Shown: one piece after another, positions 10,981 through 21,600 of the stretch
How the letters are laid out: the number at the start of each line of letters is the position of its first letter
Numbering within the stretch: the stretch's first letter is position 1
Assembly: GCA_037176905.1 (NCBI GenBank)
Contig: JBBBWG010007903.1
Location: 1-24,730 of the forward strand
DNA: 24,730 bases
From: Azolla pinnata
Taxonomy: Eukaryota; Streptophyta; Polypodiopsida; Salviniales; Salviniaceae
Direction: 5' to 3'
Made by a program: the position numbers and the translations under genes
The notes under the pieces: model-generated
What the model saw: the letters and a program-made list of their open reading frames with translations, nothing else
What the model was told of the DNA's origin: nothing
Databases searched by the model: none

Positions 10981-11134
10981 CAAAGGTGGTGGTGATGGAA
11001 GAAAGAGAGGTAGGCATTGGTCCCAAGCAAAAGCTACTTTCTGACAATTGCTCATTCAAGGCTCCCTCCCCTGTTCTTCTTCAAAAACCTTTTCCATGTT
11101 GGGCCCAAGCAAAGCTGCCTGGATTCTCTCTGCA

Positions 11135-11463
11135 AATGAAGCAACAGTAGCAGCAGAAGCAGCAGCGTCAAGAGAGCAAGGAGGAGGAGGAGGAGGAGGA
11201 GGAGGAGGAGCAGCAGCAGCAGCAGCAGAAGAAGAAGAAGAAGAATCAAGCAAGCCATCACTGAAGCAGAAGGAGAAGAATCAAGAAGGCTGGAGAAGGA
11301 GGAGGAGGAGAAGGGAAGCAAAAAGAGGAATCAAGCACTGAGGGAGGAAGGAGAAGAATTAAGAAGGCCGGTGGTGAGGAAGAGTCGTGTGCTTGAGGCA
11401 GTAGCAGAGAGAAGGGTGTAGGAGGAGGACAAGAGGAATGAAGCAGCGCTGAAGCAGAAGAAG
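11135..11463 (+). repeat. Purine-rich leader with AGC, GGA and GAA runs
   Basis: CAGCAG, GGA (about 11178-11208), AGC (about 11208-11227) and GAA runs precede the assembly gap. A longer unit beginning GAATCAAGC or GAATGAAGC, followed by GAAGCAGAAGGAGAAGAAT-like sequence, recurs near 11243, 11329 and 11436. It probably belongs to the 5' leader of the O-fucosyltransferase gene. The sense strand here is polypurine, whereas just after the gap it is polypyrimidine. Confidence 0.65.
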
Positions 11464-11563
11464 NNNNNNNNNNNNNNNNNNNNNNNNNNNNNNNNNNNNN
11501 NNNNNNNNNNNNNNNNNNNNNNNNNNNNNNNNNNNNNNNNNNNNNNNNNNNNNNNNNNNNNNN
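11464..11563. other. Assembly gap (100 N)
   Basis: Exactly 100 N, a conventional placeholder for unknown length. It sits in low-complexity sequence and removes the start of the O-fucosyltransferase coding region. Confidence 0.98.
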
Positions 11564-14500
11564 GCTTCGAGGAGCCCTCGAACCCGGCGCTCCTCTTTCT
11601 CTTCCTCCTTCTCATTATTAGCATCATCATCATCATCATCTTCTTCTTCTTCCTCTTCTCCATCTTCTTCTTCTTGGAGGGCCCCTGCTAACAATGTCAT
11701 CGACATCGAGGGCTTCGATTCGCACTGCAACCCTTTTATCCACTGCAGCAGCTCTGCGAACTCAAACCCTAATCCGCACCCTAACCCTAGTGGCCATGGC
11801 TTCTTCTTGCACTTCCCCAAGCTTGACCCGAACCTCGACCTGCTGCAGCATTCGTTCGCGCGCTGGTTCTCTGCACGATTCATGCCCAAGACAGCCTGGA
11901 GGCATTGGCTTCTCCTTATATCCTCCTTATTCCTACTCTATTTGCTCTTAGGGAAGATGGGCCCTATGGAGCCTGTACCTCGGCTCGACGGCATAATCTT
12001 CGACCATCCTAAGGTATATACATATACGCGCATCCTCTACTTACTCTTCATCTGGAATCAAATTCTAACTCGTGGAATGCATTGCTAGTTATAATTGTCT
12101 CTCGAGATGAAATTATCTGTCCGTGTCAGTACCATATCGATATGTTTTCGCTATCGATGCATACATGTCATGGTGGTGTTTTACCGTAGTGAATTGCCGA
12201 ATCCAATATTTAAATTTCTTTCATGAATCAATGAATGTGTGTGGTGGATGTTTGAGTGCATCTCTTTGGGTCTTTACCTTGCATTGACGAGCTATTATCA
12301 TGAATCCAATGTATTCTTGATGCATTTCCTGAGTCATTATGATGGATTGACAAACCCCATGGTGCAGTCTCATACTGATTGTGATGATGTCTTTCTTTTC
12401 TAGGATCATTAAACCGTATTACTCCATGGAGTAACATTGATGAATTTGGCCAAATTTCCGTACACTTGCCATGAGCATTGGATTCTCGATAAAATTAACC
12501 AACATCTACCATCCCACGATGCATTCAACATAACTATCATGAGTAGGAATGACTTTTTGATATGCTCTTTATGGAAGCCATCCCAAGGTTGTAGAAGCTG
12601 TATGTATTGTTTTTCCCAACTATCATGAATTGATTTATTCACAATGATATCCAGACCTTGAAACAGCTGATTACTTAGGGATCGTTATGTCTGGATTTGA
12701 TCTCAAGAAGGTCGATGTACGTTAATGATTTACTCATAGAATTTGCTGATGGGAAAAGCTTCCTGAATAAGTTCGAAACTATATTGTTTCCATGCTTAAT
12801 GCTCAATGTCCCCTTATATTATATTTGTGCAGAGGCACGAGAAAGCTATCACGAAAGAACTCCATGATTTATGTTCCTAATCCTAGATTCTCTCCATCAT
12901 GGCAAATGCAAAATGTGCCAAGACTCAAGGAAAGATGTATTTACTGTTCGGGTTTTGAACCGCTTGTTATGCACTCATTTACAATGTCTATACTCTAAGA
13001 CCGAATTTTGGATGTTCTCATATCCTTCATAATGTTCTCCTTGTTGCTCCTTTTGCGCAGGTGGATGTTTACATAAACGTACATAAAAGCCATGCTAATC
13101 GTGCAACAAAAGATGAGATATCCTTACAAGTATTGATTTTCTGAACATATTTTAGATCTCATATGTTTTACACATGCCCAGAGTATATAATATGATCTTT
13201 TCTTCCTTTCTTTTCTTCTTGCAGAGAATTGTGTGGAATTCTGAGCTTTGGTCTAATCAAGATGGCCTGAACCATGAACAATGCATAGAATCCAGCATAG
13301 ATCACCAGTGTTAGTTAATGCTTCGATTATTTTCAATGTATCTTTCCTGGTTGGTACCCCTTTGTGGCTCTCATTTTCCCTTTTTGGCAGCAGCCCCAGA
13401 TAAAGCTACAAATGGATATATTCTTGTAAATGCCAATGGAGGGTTGAATCAAATGCGAACCGGAGTAAGTACCAGCTATACTAGTGCAAATGTGAGATTT
13501 GATAAGGTTTCAATCCTTTTTAACATCGTTTTTTAGCACTATATCAATATAGATATGTGACATGGTTGCCATCGCAAGCATCATGAATGCGACTCTGGTG
13601 ATACCCTTTCTGGATCATTCATCATTTTGGGCCGATCCAAGGTATATATACAGATTGATCTGATAGTATGCTCATCGATGTAATCGAAATCAGCCCTCTT
13701 GTTATTGGTAAGCCATAGCTGATCCAAAATCTGGTCTTTCATTGACAGCAAGTTTGAGGAAATCTTTGATGCAGAATACTTCATCGACTCATTGAAGCAC
13801 CATGTCCATATAGTGCAGTCTCTGCCGCCATCACTGCAGAGTATCGTGCCCTTCAATAAGACACCCATCTCCTGGTCACAGGTACATTGGCAATGTTCGA
13901 GCTTTTCTCGATTTTTCGGTTCTCTGTACTCATGTTTTGTATTTAATCCAATGCACGTGTATTGGTTGATGCAGGCATCATACTACGAAGAAGAGGTACT
14001 TCCACTGCTTAAGGAGCATAAGGTGTTGTACTTCACCCATGCAGATTCACGGTTAGCAAACAATGGCCTGCCTGATTCTGTGCAACGCCTCCGATGTAGA
14101 GCAAACTACCGGTCATTGCGGTTTGTTCAACCCATTGAGAAGCTTGGAAACACTCTCATCGGGAAGATGCGCCAAGGAAATGAACCCTACATTGCTCTTC
14201 ATCTCCGGTAAATCCTCTACTGCTCTTTAGTGATCTATTTTACAACATCGGTATGTGTATGTGGGTGCTGCCTGTGCATGTTACATTCCTGTATGCATAT
14301 AAATGTTTAGGGATGTACACAGATGTACATGCATACATTCCTACCTTCATTATATTGTATATACATCCATAACATACATTCACAGATATACACATGTAGA
14401 GATACATGTACAACATAGATACATACATACACTATTTTCATGTTCACATATACACATTCATACATATACACATATAGAGATACATGTCCACATACAGACA

Positions 14501-15901
14501 TACAGACATACACTATATACATGCCCACATGTACACACTGTACATATTTTAGATTGATTTCTAGAATTTCATACTCAAGGACTTGTTTTTTGTATGAGAA
14601 GGACATGCTTGCATTCATTTAGGGCTGCAAGCATGGATTCACAAACATTCACTATAGACATGCCCACATATACACACCATACATATTTTATTGATTTTTA
14701 GAATTTCATACTCAAGGACTTGTTGTTTTGGTATGAGAACATGTTTCCATTCATTTAGGGGCTGCAAGCATTTATTGACAAACATATTTTACATTGGTAT
14801 TGTAGCATATCATCCTCAATGAATTGTTGTTTCAGGTATGAGAAGGACATGCTGGCATTTACGGGCTGCACGCACGGATTGACATCGAAAGAAGCTGAAG
14901 AGCTGACGGAGATGCGGTATCAAATTCAGCATTGGAAGGAGAAAGAGATCAATGGTGAGGAAAGGCGGCGTTTAGGCGGTTGCCCCCTGACTCCCTACGA
15001 GACTGGATTGTTTCTGAAAGCTTTAGGCTACCCTTCATCAACGAAGTTCTATATTGTAGCGGGTAACCTCTTTGGGCATGATAGCATGCTCTCTTTGAAG
15101 CAGCATTTCCCCAATGTGTTCTCACATTCGGATCTGGCGTCAGAGGAAGAGCTCTCCTCTCTGAATGCCTATCAAAATAGACTAGCTGGCCTAGATTACA
15201 TCCTGGCTGTCGAAAGCGATGTATTTGTGTATACCTACGATGGGAACATGGCAAAGGCAGTGCAAGGTCATCGGTATTTCGAGGGCTACCGGAGGACTAT
15301 CAACCCTGACAGGTAACAATCAAGCCATGATATTTTTCCCTTTCTTACTTCCTTGTTGACCAAAATTGGCCCCATTAGACAAAAGGTACAACAGCGGGAT
15401 GTGTACTTAATCATCCAAAGTAATTTTAGCGGGGCCTGATTATATCTGATTCAATCGGATGTGGGCATAGCAACTTGGTCAAAGTTTCAGGAAAGACAGG
15501 TTTTTGATCGATCAAAACAAAAGAAAGCTTCTGATCAATCGATTGTATGAGCAAGGAAATGTTTGGATCGACGAACATGGGCACTTTGATCGGCAAGAAA
15601 GGGGTCTGATGGATGGGATGAGATCGATTTGCGGTTTTTGGATTGATTTGATGGTGTCTTTTTTTTTGTGTGTTGTGTGGGTGGCAGGCAAAACTTGGTT
15701 AGGCTTGTGGACGAGTACGAAGCTGGGAACATTACATGGGCAGGGTTCGAGTCTCAGGTGAAAGCTCTACACACCAATCGAACGGGTGTTCCTCCACACC
15801 TTCGGGAGCCCGGGGAATCTCCAAAGCTTGAGGAGAGCTTTTATGCCAATCCCTACCCCGGATGCATATGCGGCAAGAAGCGATCGATCCAACGGTTCTA
15901 A
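11564..15901 (+). CDS. Plant O-fucosyltransferase family protein (PF10250), 5' partial
   Basis: Exons: <11564-12013, 13061-13129 (least certain), 13225-13309, 13391-13464, 13553-13641, 13749-13881, 13975-14207, 14836-15312, 15688-15901. Phases all fit, giving 607 residues after the gap. The frame is open to the gap edge, so the initiator is missing. A Ser-rich cytosolic stretch leads to a membrane anchor [17 protein letters not shown] (residues 114-130), as in Golgi type II proteins. The catalytic domain shows [68 protein letters not shown] and the Cys-rich NPYPGCICG end. These match the plant family that transfers sugars such as fucose or rhamnose from nucleotide donors to proteins or wall polysaccharides; the substrate here is unknown. 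The exon at 13061 rests on phase and a pyrimidine-rich acceptor only. Confidence 0.92.
14222..14545. repeat. ACATACA-type microsatellite in an O-fucosyltransferase intron
   Basis: The intron 14208-14835 begins with imperfect ATACAT, TGTACA and ATACACAT repeats. It matches the composition of tracts at 7795-7935 and 10095-10860. Short open frames through it are repeat artefacts. Confidence 0.8.
14548..14883 (+). repeat. Two decayed tandem copies of the exon edge before the real exon at 14836
   Basis: The exon at 14836 opens with TATGAGAAGGACATGCTGGC (reading YEKDMLAF). TATGAGAAGGACATG recurs at 14593 and TATGAGAACATG at 14732, each followed by CATTTAGGGCTGCAAGCA-like sequence and preceded by AGAATTTCATACTCAAGGAC and CTTGTT. 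The two upstream copies hold an in-frame stop where the real exon reads ThrGlyCys, and they lack the CAG acceptor of the third. They are intronic remnants of local duplication. Confidence 0.8.
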
Positions 15902-16300
15902 ATCTCTCTCTTTCTCTTTCTTTCTCTCCTTTTCTGTCTAGTATATCCTTTCCTTTTCCTCCTTCCCCTGATGAGCTTGGCAATCAGTACATTCTCAGCT
16001 GAACATCTTCAATGCCTCGACGACTAATTCCTTCCTTTAGGGTAATCAGATCATTCTTTCATTTTTTGCCCCCCCCCCCCCCCTTTACATACAAAGAAAA
16101 AAAAAGCTGCAAATCTCCTCCTTGTTACACAATAATGAATGAATTAAAGCATCCAGAATGTACATAACAATGCTGTTAAAATATGTTTTTGAAGTTTTTG
16201 AAGTACGTTGCCGAGGGATCGGAAGTTAATCCTTCTCATCCAAGGCATATACCTATACAAACACACACACACACACATTCAGATTCTTTTGCAGCAAAGG
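15902..16300. other. O-fucosyltransferase 3' flank with poly-C and CA runs
   Basis: A CT-rich stretch follows the stop, then 15 consecutive C (16069-16083), an A-rich run, and a short CA repeat (about 16261-16278). The mRNA end should lie here. No gene is supported. Confidence 0.6.
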
Positions 16301-17051
16301 CTTCTCGATTGTTACATTTTTGAACATCGAATTGGCTGCGTTATGAAGCAAAAATCTTGTGTTTGCTTGTGATGCAATGCAGCTTTGGATGCTGTTGATG
16401 TGTTTATAGGAGGCATTTCTGTGATTGCCATGAGTTCCAGCGCTGGTCTTTTGTCAAGCTTTTTGTTCAATGTTGCTGGTCTTTTGTCAAGCATTTTGTT
16501 CAATCTCAAAGAAAGAATAATGCCCTGGCATTGACTACTCTGATCCTCTGCTTGAAGCAAGGAAACATGATCAACACTGGAAGAAGAGTTGTGATTGGAA
16601 CTATCTATCACAAGTTCAAGATGCACATCAATCGAATGGCTTGTCATTTGAAAGTTTGTGGAATTTCATGCTAAAGAATGAATAGGGAGTAGCAAGGTCA
16701 ACAATTCAATCAAACTGACACTTACTTCACTAAAAAGAAAGAGTTCATGATCCCATTGTGATCAATCAAGAAGAGACGGTTTTTTCTGAGATCTGATCCA
16801 TGATCATCGTAGGCATGCGAGCTTGTCCCAAGCAGCACATCAATGATCGGGGCACGTGACAAGAACAAGAGTAGATGATAAAGTACGCGCCCAATCAACG
16901 CCCTTCCATGAATTTGGTCATCTTTCTGAACGTGGCCGAGTACACAACTGAAAGAGCAGATCCCCGATCACAGGACTCTGATGTTGAACACGGTCTAATA
17001 GCACTCCATTTCTATGAGAATTTCAGATGTAGCAGTTAGTGCGCATTCGAA
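16301..17051. other. Gene-free region with one short tandem repeat
   Basis: A 33-bp unit containing GCTGGTCTTTTGTCAAGC is repeated twice at 16442-16507. A G-box core CACGTG lies at 16853-16858. A 111-codon minus-strand open frame (16312-16647) includes the repeat but matches no family I know. Nothing else is visible. Confidence 0.4.
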
Positions 17052-17643
17052 ATGGCCTGCACTCTTGAATTCATCAAATATAGACAAATTTGTATGGTTG
17101 ATTTGCGTGCGATATATTGGCTAGCCATCCTTGTCGTAGCTCATCTAGCTCTATTATATCAACACTATTTGTCTGATAATGTCATTCATAATGGACCTTT
17201 TGGTACCAGAATGGTCTTAGTAATCAATTCTTCCATGAGTTTTGGGGAAGAATTTGTGGAGCCACCTAAAACCTTGCAGGCTCAACACATTTTTAGTGGT
17301 CTATTGCATTCGAGACATGGCTTAGTAAGGCACGACAATATAACCCTTCTTGTACATTTATGCGGTCATAAATAAGAAACACAATATCATTGCTCGCGGG
17401 GTTGTATGTGTGCTATGTGAACAAGGGATGTTTACACAAGGTTCTAGCAGCCTGGTTCCCCTTCGTATTCGAAGTGATTTAAATAGCCAAGCTTTTTACC
17501 TCGAGTGTTTCAATGAACGGATATTGATCGTAATCTGTATCCTTCTACCCTTTCTCAAGACAAGAACGCAAAGTCGAATCCCTTCCCTTGGTAGGAAATG
17601 CTCAATTGTTTCTTCCCTGCGAGTCATATTGAAATCTAGATGT
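17052..17643 (+). other. Unassigned region with two overlapping open frames
   Basis: A 107-codon frame (17052-17375) and a 124-codon frame (17350-17724) overlap and have a more protein-like composition than the surroundings, for example VINSSMSFGEEFVEPP and SSSLVPLRIRSDLN. I do not recognise either. There is no start context, splice signal or promoter to make them a host gene. A fragment of a mobile element or transferred organelle DNA is possible; neither is shown. Confidence 0.3.
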
Positions 17644-17663
17644 GTTCACGGTGCACACATGTA

Positions 17664-17766
17664 CATGATGCCCATGCACATGCCCATGTTTCATGATGCC
17701 CATGCACATGCCCATGTTTCATGATGCCCATGCACATGCCCATGTTTCATGATGCCCATGCACATG
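17664..17766 (+). repeat. 28-bp minisatellite, about 3.7 units
   Basis: Units start with CATGATGCCCATGCACATG and end CCCATGTTT, at 17664, 17692, 17720 and 17748 (partial). The first three are identical or nearly so, which points to recent expansion. Confidence 0.9.
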
Positions 17767-17946
17767 GCCACAAGCACAGAACCATGCGCATGATGCGCAT
17801 GCACGCACGCATGTGCAGGATGCCCACGAGCATGCCCATGCTCATGATGCGCATGCACGTGCACGCGCGCATGTTGCGCATGCACACATACATGCGCATC
17901 GTACACATGCATACGTGCGCAGTGTGCATGATGCACATGCACATGT
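17767..17946. repeat. CATG/GCGCATGC-rich degenerate repeat
   Basis: Continuation of the minisatellite into irregular ATGCGCATGC, CATGCCC and ATACATGCG motifs, strongly self-complementary. Similar CATGATGCATGATC and GCATGC sequence resumes after the telomeric block at about 18097-18135. Confidence 0.8.
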
Positions 17947-18096
17947 AGGTTTAGTGTTTAGGGTTTCAGGTTTAGGGTTTAGGGTTTAGGTTTTAGGGTT
18001 TTAGGATTTAGGGTTTAGGGTTTAGGGTTTAGGGTTTAGGTTTTAGGGTTTAGGGTTTAGGGTTTAGGTTTTAGGGTTTAGGGTTTAGGGTTTCGG
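17947..18096 (+). repeat. Interstitial telomeric repeat (TTTAGGG)n
   Basis: About 150 bp of plant-type telomere repeat in the TTTAGGG orientation, with TTTTAGGG, TTTAGG and TTTCGGG variants. It sits between CATG-rich flanks and about 500 bp upstream of the EXS gene start. Genes on both sides show that it is not a chromosome end. Confidence 0.93.
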
Positions 18097-18135
18097 GTAC
18101 GCATGATGCATGATCATGCACATGCGCATGCATAC

Positions 18136-18602
18136 ATAGAGAAGGGAGGAGGGCATTTCGGGGATTAAGGGAAACTGGGATTCAGAGCCGAGAAAAAAAC
18201 AAAAGGAATTCTGCGAGAGAACGAGGAAAGAATGGAAAACCAAGAAACGCGACGAAGAAGAAGGAAAGACGAGGAACTCCGGCCGTCGCTCGCACTGTCA
18301 TGCTTCTTTCTGCCGAGACCTCGCCATTGCGAAGATCACAAAGCAGGTTCGTTCTCCTCTCTTCTCCTCTGATTCTCGGCGTAAAGATTTTTTCTCCCGG
18401 TCTTACACACCCCGCCGATGCTGCTCATGTTCTCTCTCCCTTTCGCTCCTTCCCGTTTGTATCGTATTTGTGCCGCCGATCTGATGGATCCTTCTGCTTT
18501 GATCTTTGCTTGTTCGCTGCTGCGCGTCAAAGAAGATCCTCGATCGCAGCTAGGGATCCCGCACTTTCTTCCGCTTTCGCTTCGTCCTCTCTGCCCTCCA
18601 TA
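18136..18602 (+). promoter_or_regulatory. Probable promoter and 5' leader of the EXS gene
   Basis: Purine-rich sequence (18140-18270) gives way to a CT-rich leader (18300-18600), typical of a plant 5' untranslated region. No clear TATA box is visible. The frame of the EXS start is open back to ATG 18300, so a longer N terminus is formally possible. Confidence 0.45.
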
Positions 18603-21600
18603 ATGATCGGAAGCTCTCCCAAACCTGCAGCTTTAAACACTTCTATCTCTTCTTCTTCGTCGTCGTCATCATCCAATTTGTTTGTACGATTACTCAAGCG
18701 TCTACAGGTATTTGCATTCGGAATCCTTCAACTACATTTGTTGGAAAGTGCTTCTACACGTGTCTCCTGCAATTGTTTTGATCTCACCGTGTGTTTCGAG
18801 ATATCTGAATTCTATAGATTTACCTTCTGAAATGCTTTGATCTCGGCATTTCTTTTCCCAAACTAGTTCGATTTCACCAAATTCTCTGGAAAATTCATTG
18901 TGTTTACAGTTTCTGAAAGAAAATACATCAATTTGATTATTCATTTATTTTAAGTGTCCCTGGATCCCTCGATCCCATAATGCTTCCAGCAATTACTGGA
19001 AAGAAATCCTTGTGCATAAATATAAAACTATCCGTGAGCTAACCAATTGTCTAATGAAATATATGGTTTCACGGATTCTTTCTTGGAAAAACCCTTCTTC
19101 TTATCATTTCTCAACTCAGTTTATTCGAGTTCAGGTGCATTGTCATTTCTACTTAGTTTCGCATCGAATGGAGTTGATTTCGTAGTGTACTAGGTGTTGA
19201 TAGAAGCATGTCAACAATGGAAGAGAACCTATGAGGAATTCTTTGTTCCAGTCCCATCACGAAGTAAAGAAACACAAAGCTAATTTGTTTTTTGTTTCTA
19301 GATAAGCAATATGGGTATAGATGAACCCTAGATCCAGAAAGGAAATCTGGTGGAGTAATGGATAAAATGGAAACTTCACTTTTTTTTGACTTACAAGCTA
19401 TTTAATGCGCAAAATGTTTTGTCTTAATCATCTTTCTTCTCCAATGTTACTATCTGTGTAAATGCCTTTGGTACTGTTTGCAGGGTCCGTTAGTTCTTCT
19501 GTGGATCATCTTATGCTGCAAGGTGAGTGCCATTCAAGCTAGCCCGTATAATCCTTCTGTCAGCTTTTTTAAACTGCATGAGGCTATGTCAAAATTCCAA
19601 TGTTGATCTCGTTTTTTAAACTAAGTCATAATGATGCATATTTCATGATGCGGATGTTTTTTTAATGAGAAAGCTCATATTACTAATGTCCCAAGGTGTG
19701 TGTGCATAGAGTGTGAAGATTTCCTTACAAAATCAAGTAGTTTTTTTTACCATCAACAAGGCATGTCCATTATTGTCATATCTGCTACTAGAGCCCAATT
19801 AGATGTCACCTGTTGGCATAGGAGAAATGCAGTATTATGTTGGAAATTCTATGCTTTCTTATGTATAAAATAGTTCACTTTTGGTGATAGTTAACCTTCT
19901 CGTGTATGTACATTGAATGCTACTAATGTTGCACAGGTAGCACTGGATTCTGTGTCTAACATAAGTTCAGAAACTCGCAATTTCCTTCTTTATGAGACAT
20001 TTTTGTATTACAACCCACTATTCTTATTTGTAAGTAACCTTCCTGATTCAAAGTCAATCTTTCTAGTTAATTAATATCAAACATAGAAGATTTCTTGTTT
20101 CCTTTAAATTAGAACTTTTTTAATTGTGCAGGCATTTACCCTGTGGCTATGGGGGATAAATCTGTGGGTGTTTTCGGTGTCCAGGGTTAACTATGCCAAA
20201 GTATTTGAATTGGATAATAACCATCTGACTTGCAAGGGAATTTGGATGGTATGTCATTGTATAAATCAGTATAAATCTGCACCAGGGATATCATCTAAAG
20301 GCGTTGTTTTATGATCTAAACACTGTGAGGCCTAGTCTTTAACGTTTACGTTTGAATGTAAAACATTTCCCCACCGGAGTCCTAATTCATAGCCACAGGT
20401 TTCACACAAGTAATAGATGTCCACTGTAGATCAGTATTTCTATCACTATTCCATTTCAATATACATTTCTTCACTGAAGTCAGAGTGTTATTGAAATGAA
20501 ATCCATAACCATATAGCTGGAGTTGAAGAGCCTTTGAAGCTTCAGTCGTGTAGCTTGCGTTCTGCCATGTAAATCCTAGTATTTTTGTAATGGAATTCCT
20601 AGCTACAAAGTATTTTATCTCAAAATGCTATCTATGAGGTTTAATATCGCTGTACTTTATGATGATTGATGCTTGTATATGTGCAGAAGTTTCAGCTCAC
20701 ACCAAATCACTCTGAAAATTTTAATACAATTATAAGATTTACATATCTCTAAGCTTATCGTTTTTAGTCCTGACATTATGAATTGCCCTAAATTTGCAGA
20801 TTGCTCTTTGGATGACTCTCATAGTCCTTACAAGCACATCATGCTATGTATACCTGTCTTCCCATGGAAGTTTCCTGGCTGCGTCCCAACCAGTGTAACG
20901 TCTACTTCAATTCTACCTTTAGTGCCCTGCTTAGATTTACTTCTGATTATGTTATGCTGTCTACGTAAATTATGCCTTAAAGTTTATGCAAGGTCCAGTG
21001 TTCTGGCTCTGCTAATAAGATATATGATGAACTGATCAGTTTTTCCATAAAAAAGCAGAGAGTATATGAACAGAGGTGGTATAGGAGGATGTGAGGAACT
21101 TGATCTTAACATTTCAGAAGGTGTAGAGTCTTTGTTCTAGAATATAGTGGATCCTGCAGAATTTGTGATTTGCTAACTTATTTGTGATTTAGCTATATAA
21201 TGAGTTTGATGGTTACCAAACTCATCTCTGAAGTGGATCACTGTTTTTCCCAGTGTCATTGCTGGAAACACATTATTTCGGTTCTATGTTTTATTCAGAT
21301 TACAGAAAATTGTGGTATCGAACTCCCACTCAGGACATTTCTTGCTGTCTTGTCCATTCGTAGGTACTTCTTTATAGCCTGCTTCCTCTTATGATGGTGT
21401 TTCCGGTTGACGTTTTCTATGTTTCATCACGTATATACTTTCTTCGAACTCTAATTCGTATTTTGCTTCCTGTACAGGTACTCATATTGATGCAAATAAT
21501 GCTTTTCTTTAGTATACTTTTCATTTAATCGTGTTCTCTTTATGCCCAGAGGGTTTTGAGGATTGATTCCTAGTTTCCTCTTCATTTAATACTGTCTTCT

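Noticed and set aside
11048-11341. 97-codon frame with Gly, Ala and Glu runs before the gap
   Set aside because: Encoded by GGA, GCA and GAA repeats; it ends in a stop before the gap, so it is not the O-fucosyltransferase N terminus.
12792-12998. 68-codon frame as a possible extra O-fucosyltransferase exon
   Set aside because: Although a CAG acceptor lies near 12832, the phase-0 frame from the first exon meets a stop within about 16 codons and no donor fits.
14303-14557. 84-codon His/Tyr/Thr-rich frame in an intron
   Set aside because: Microsatellite translation inside the O-fucosyltransferase intron.
16312-16647. 111-codon minus-strand frame
   Set aside because: Contains a 33-bp tandem repeat, no recognised domain, no splice or promoter context.
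17664-17766. CRISPR array
   Set aside because: Units are contiguous with no spacers, in a plant nuclear context.
17947-18096. True chromosome end
   Set aside because: The block is only about 150 bp, contains variant units, and is flanked by genes on both sides.
18300-18602. EXS protein starting at ATG 18300
   Set aside because: The frame is open, but the residues are low-complexity and CT-rich as in a leader; ATG 18603 is preferred, without certainty.
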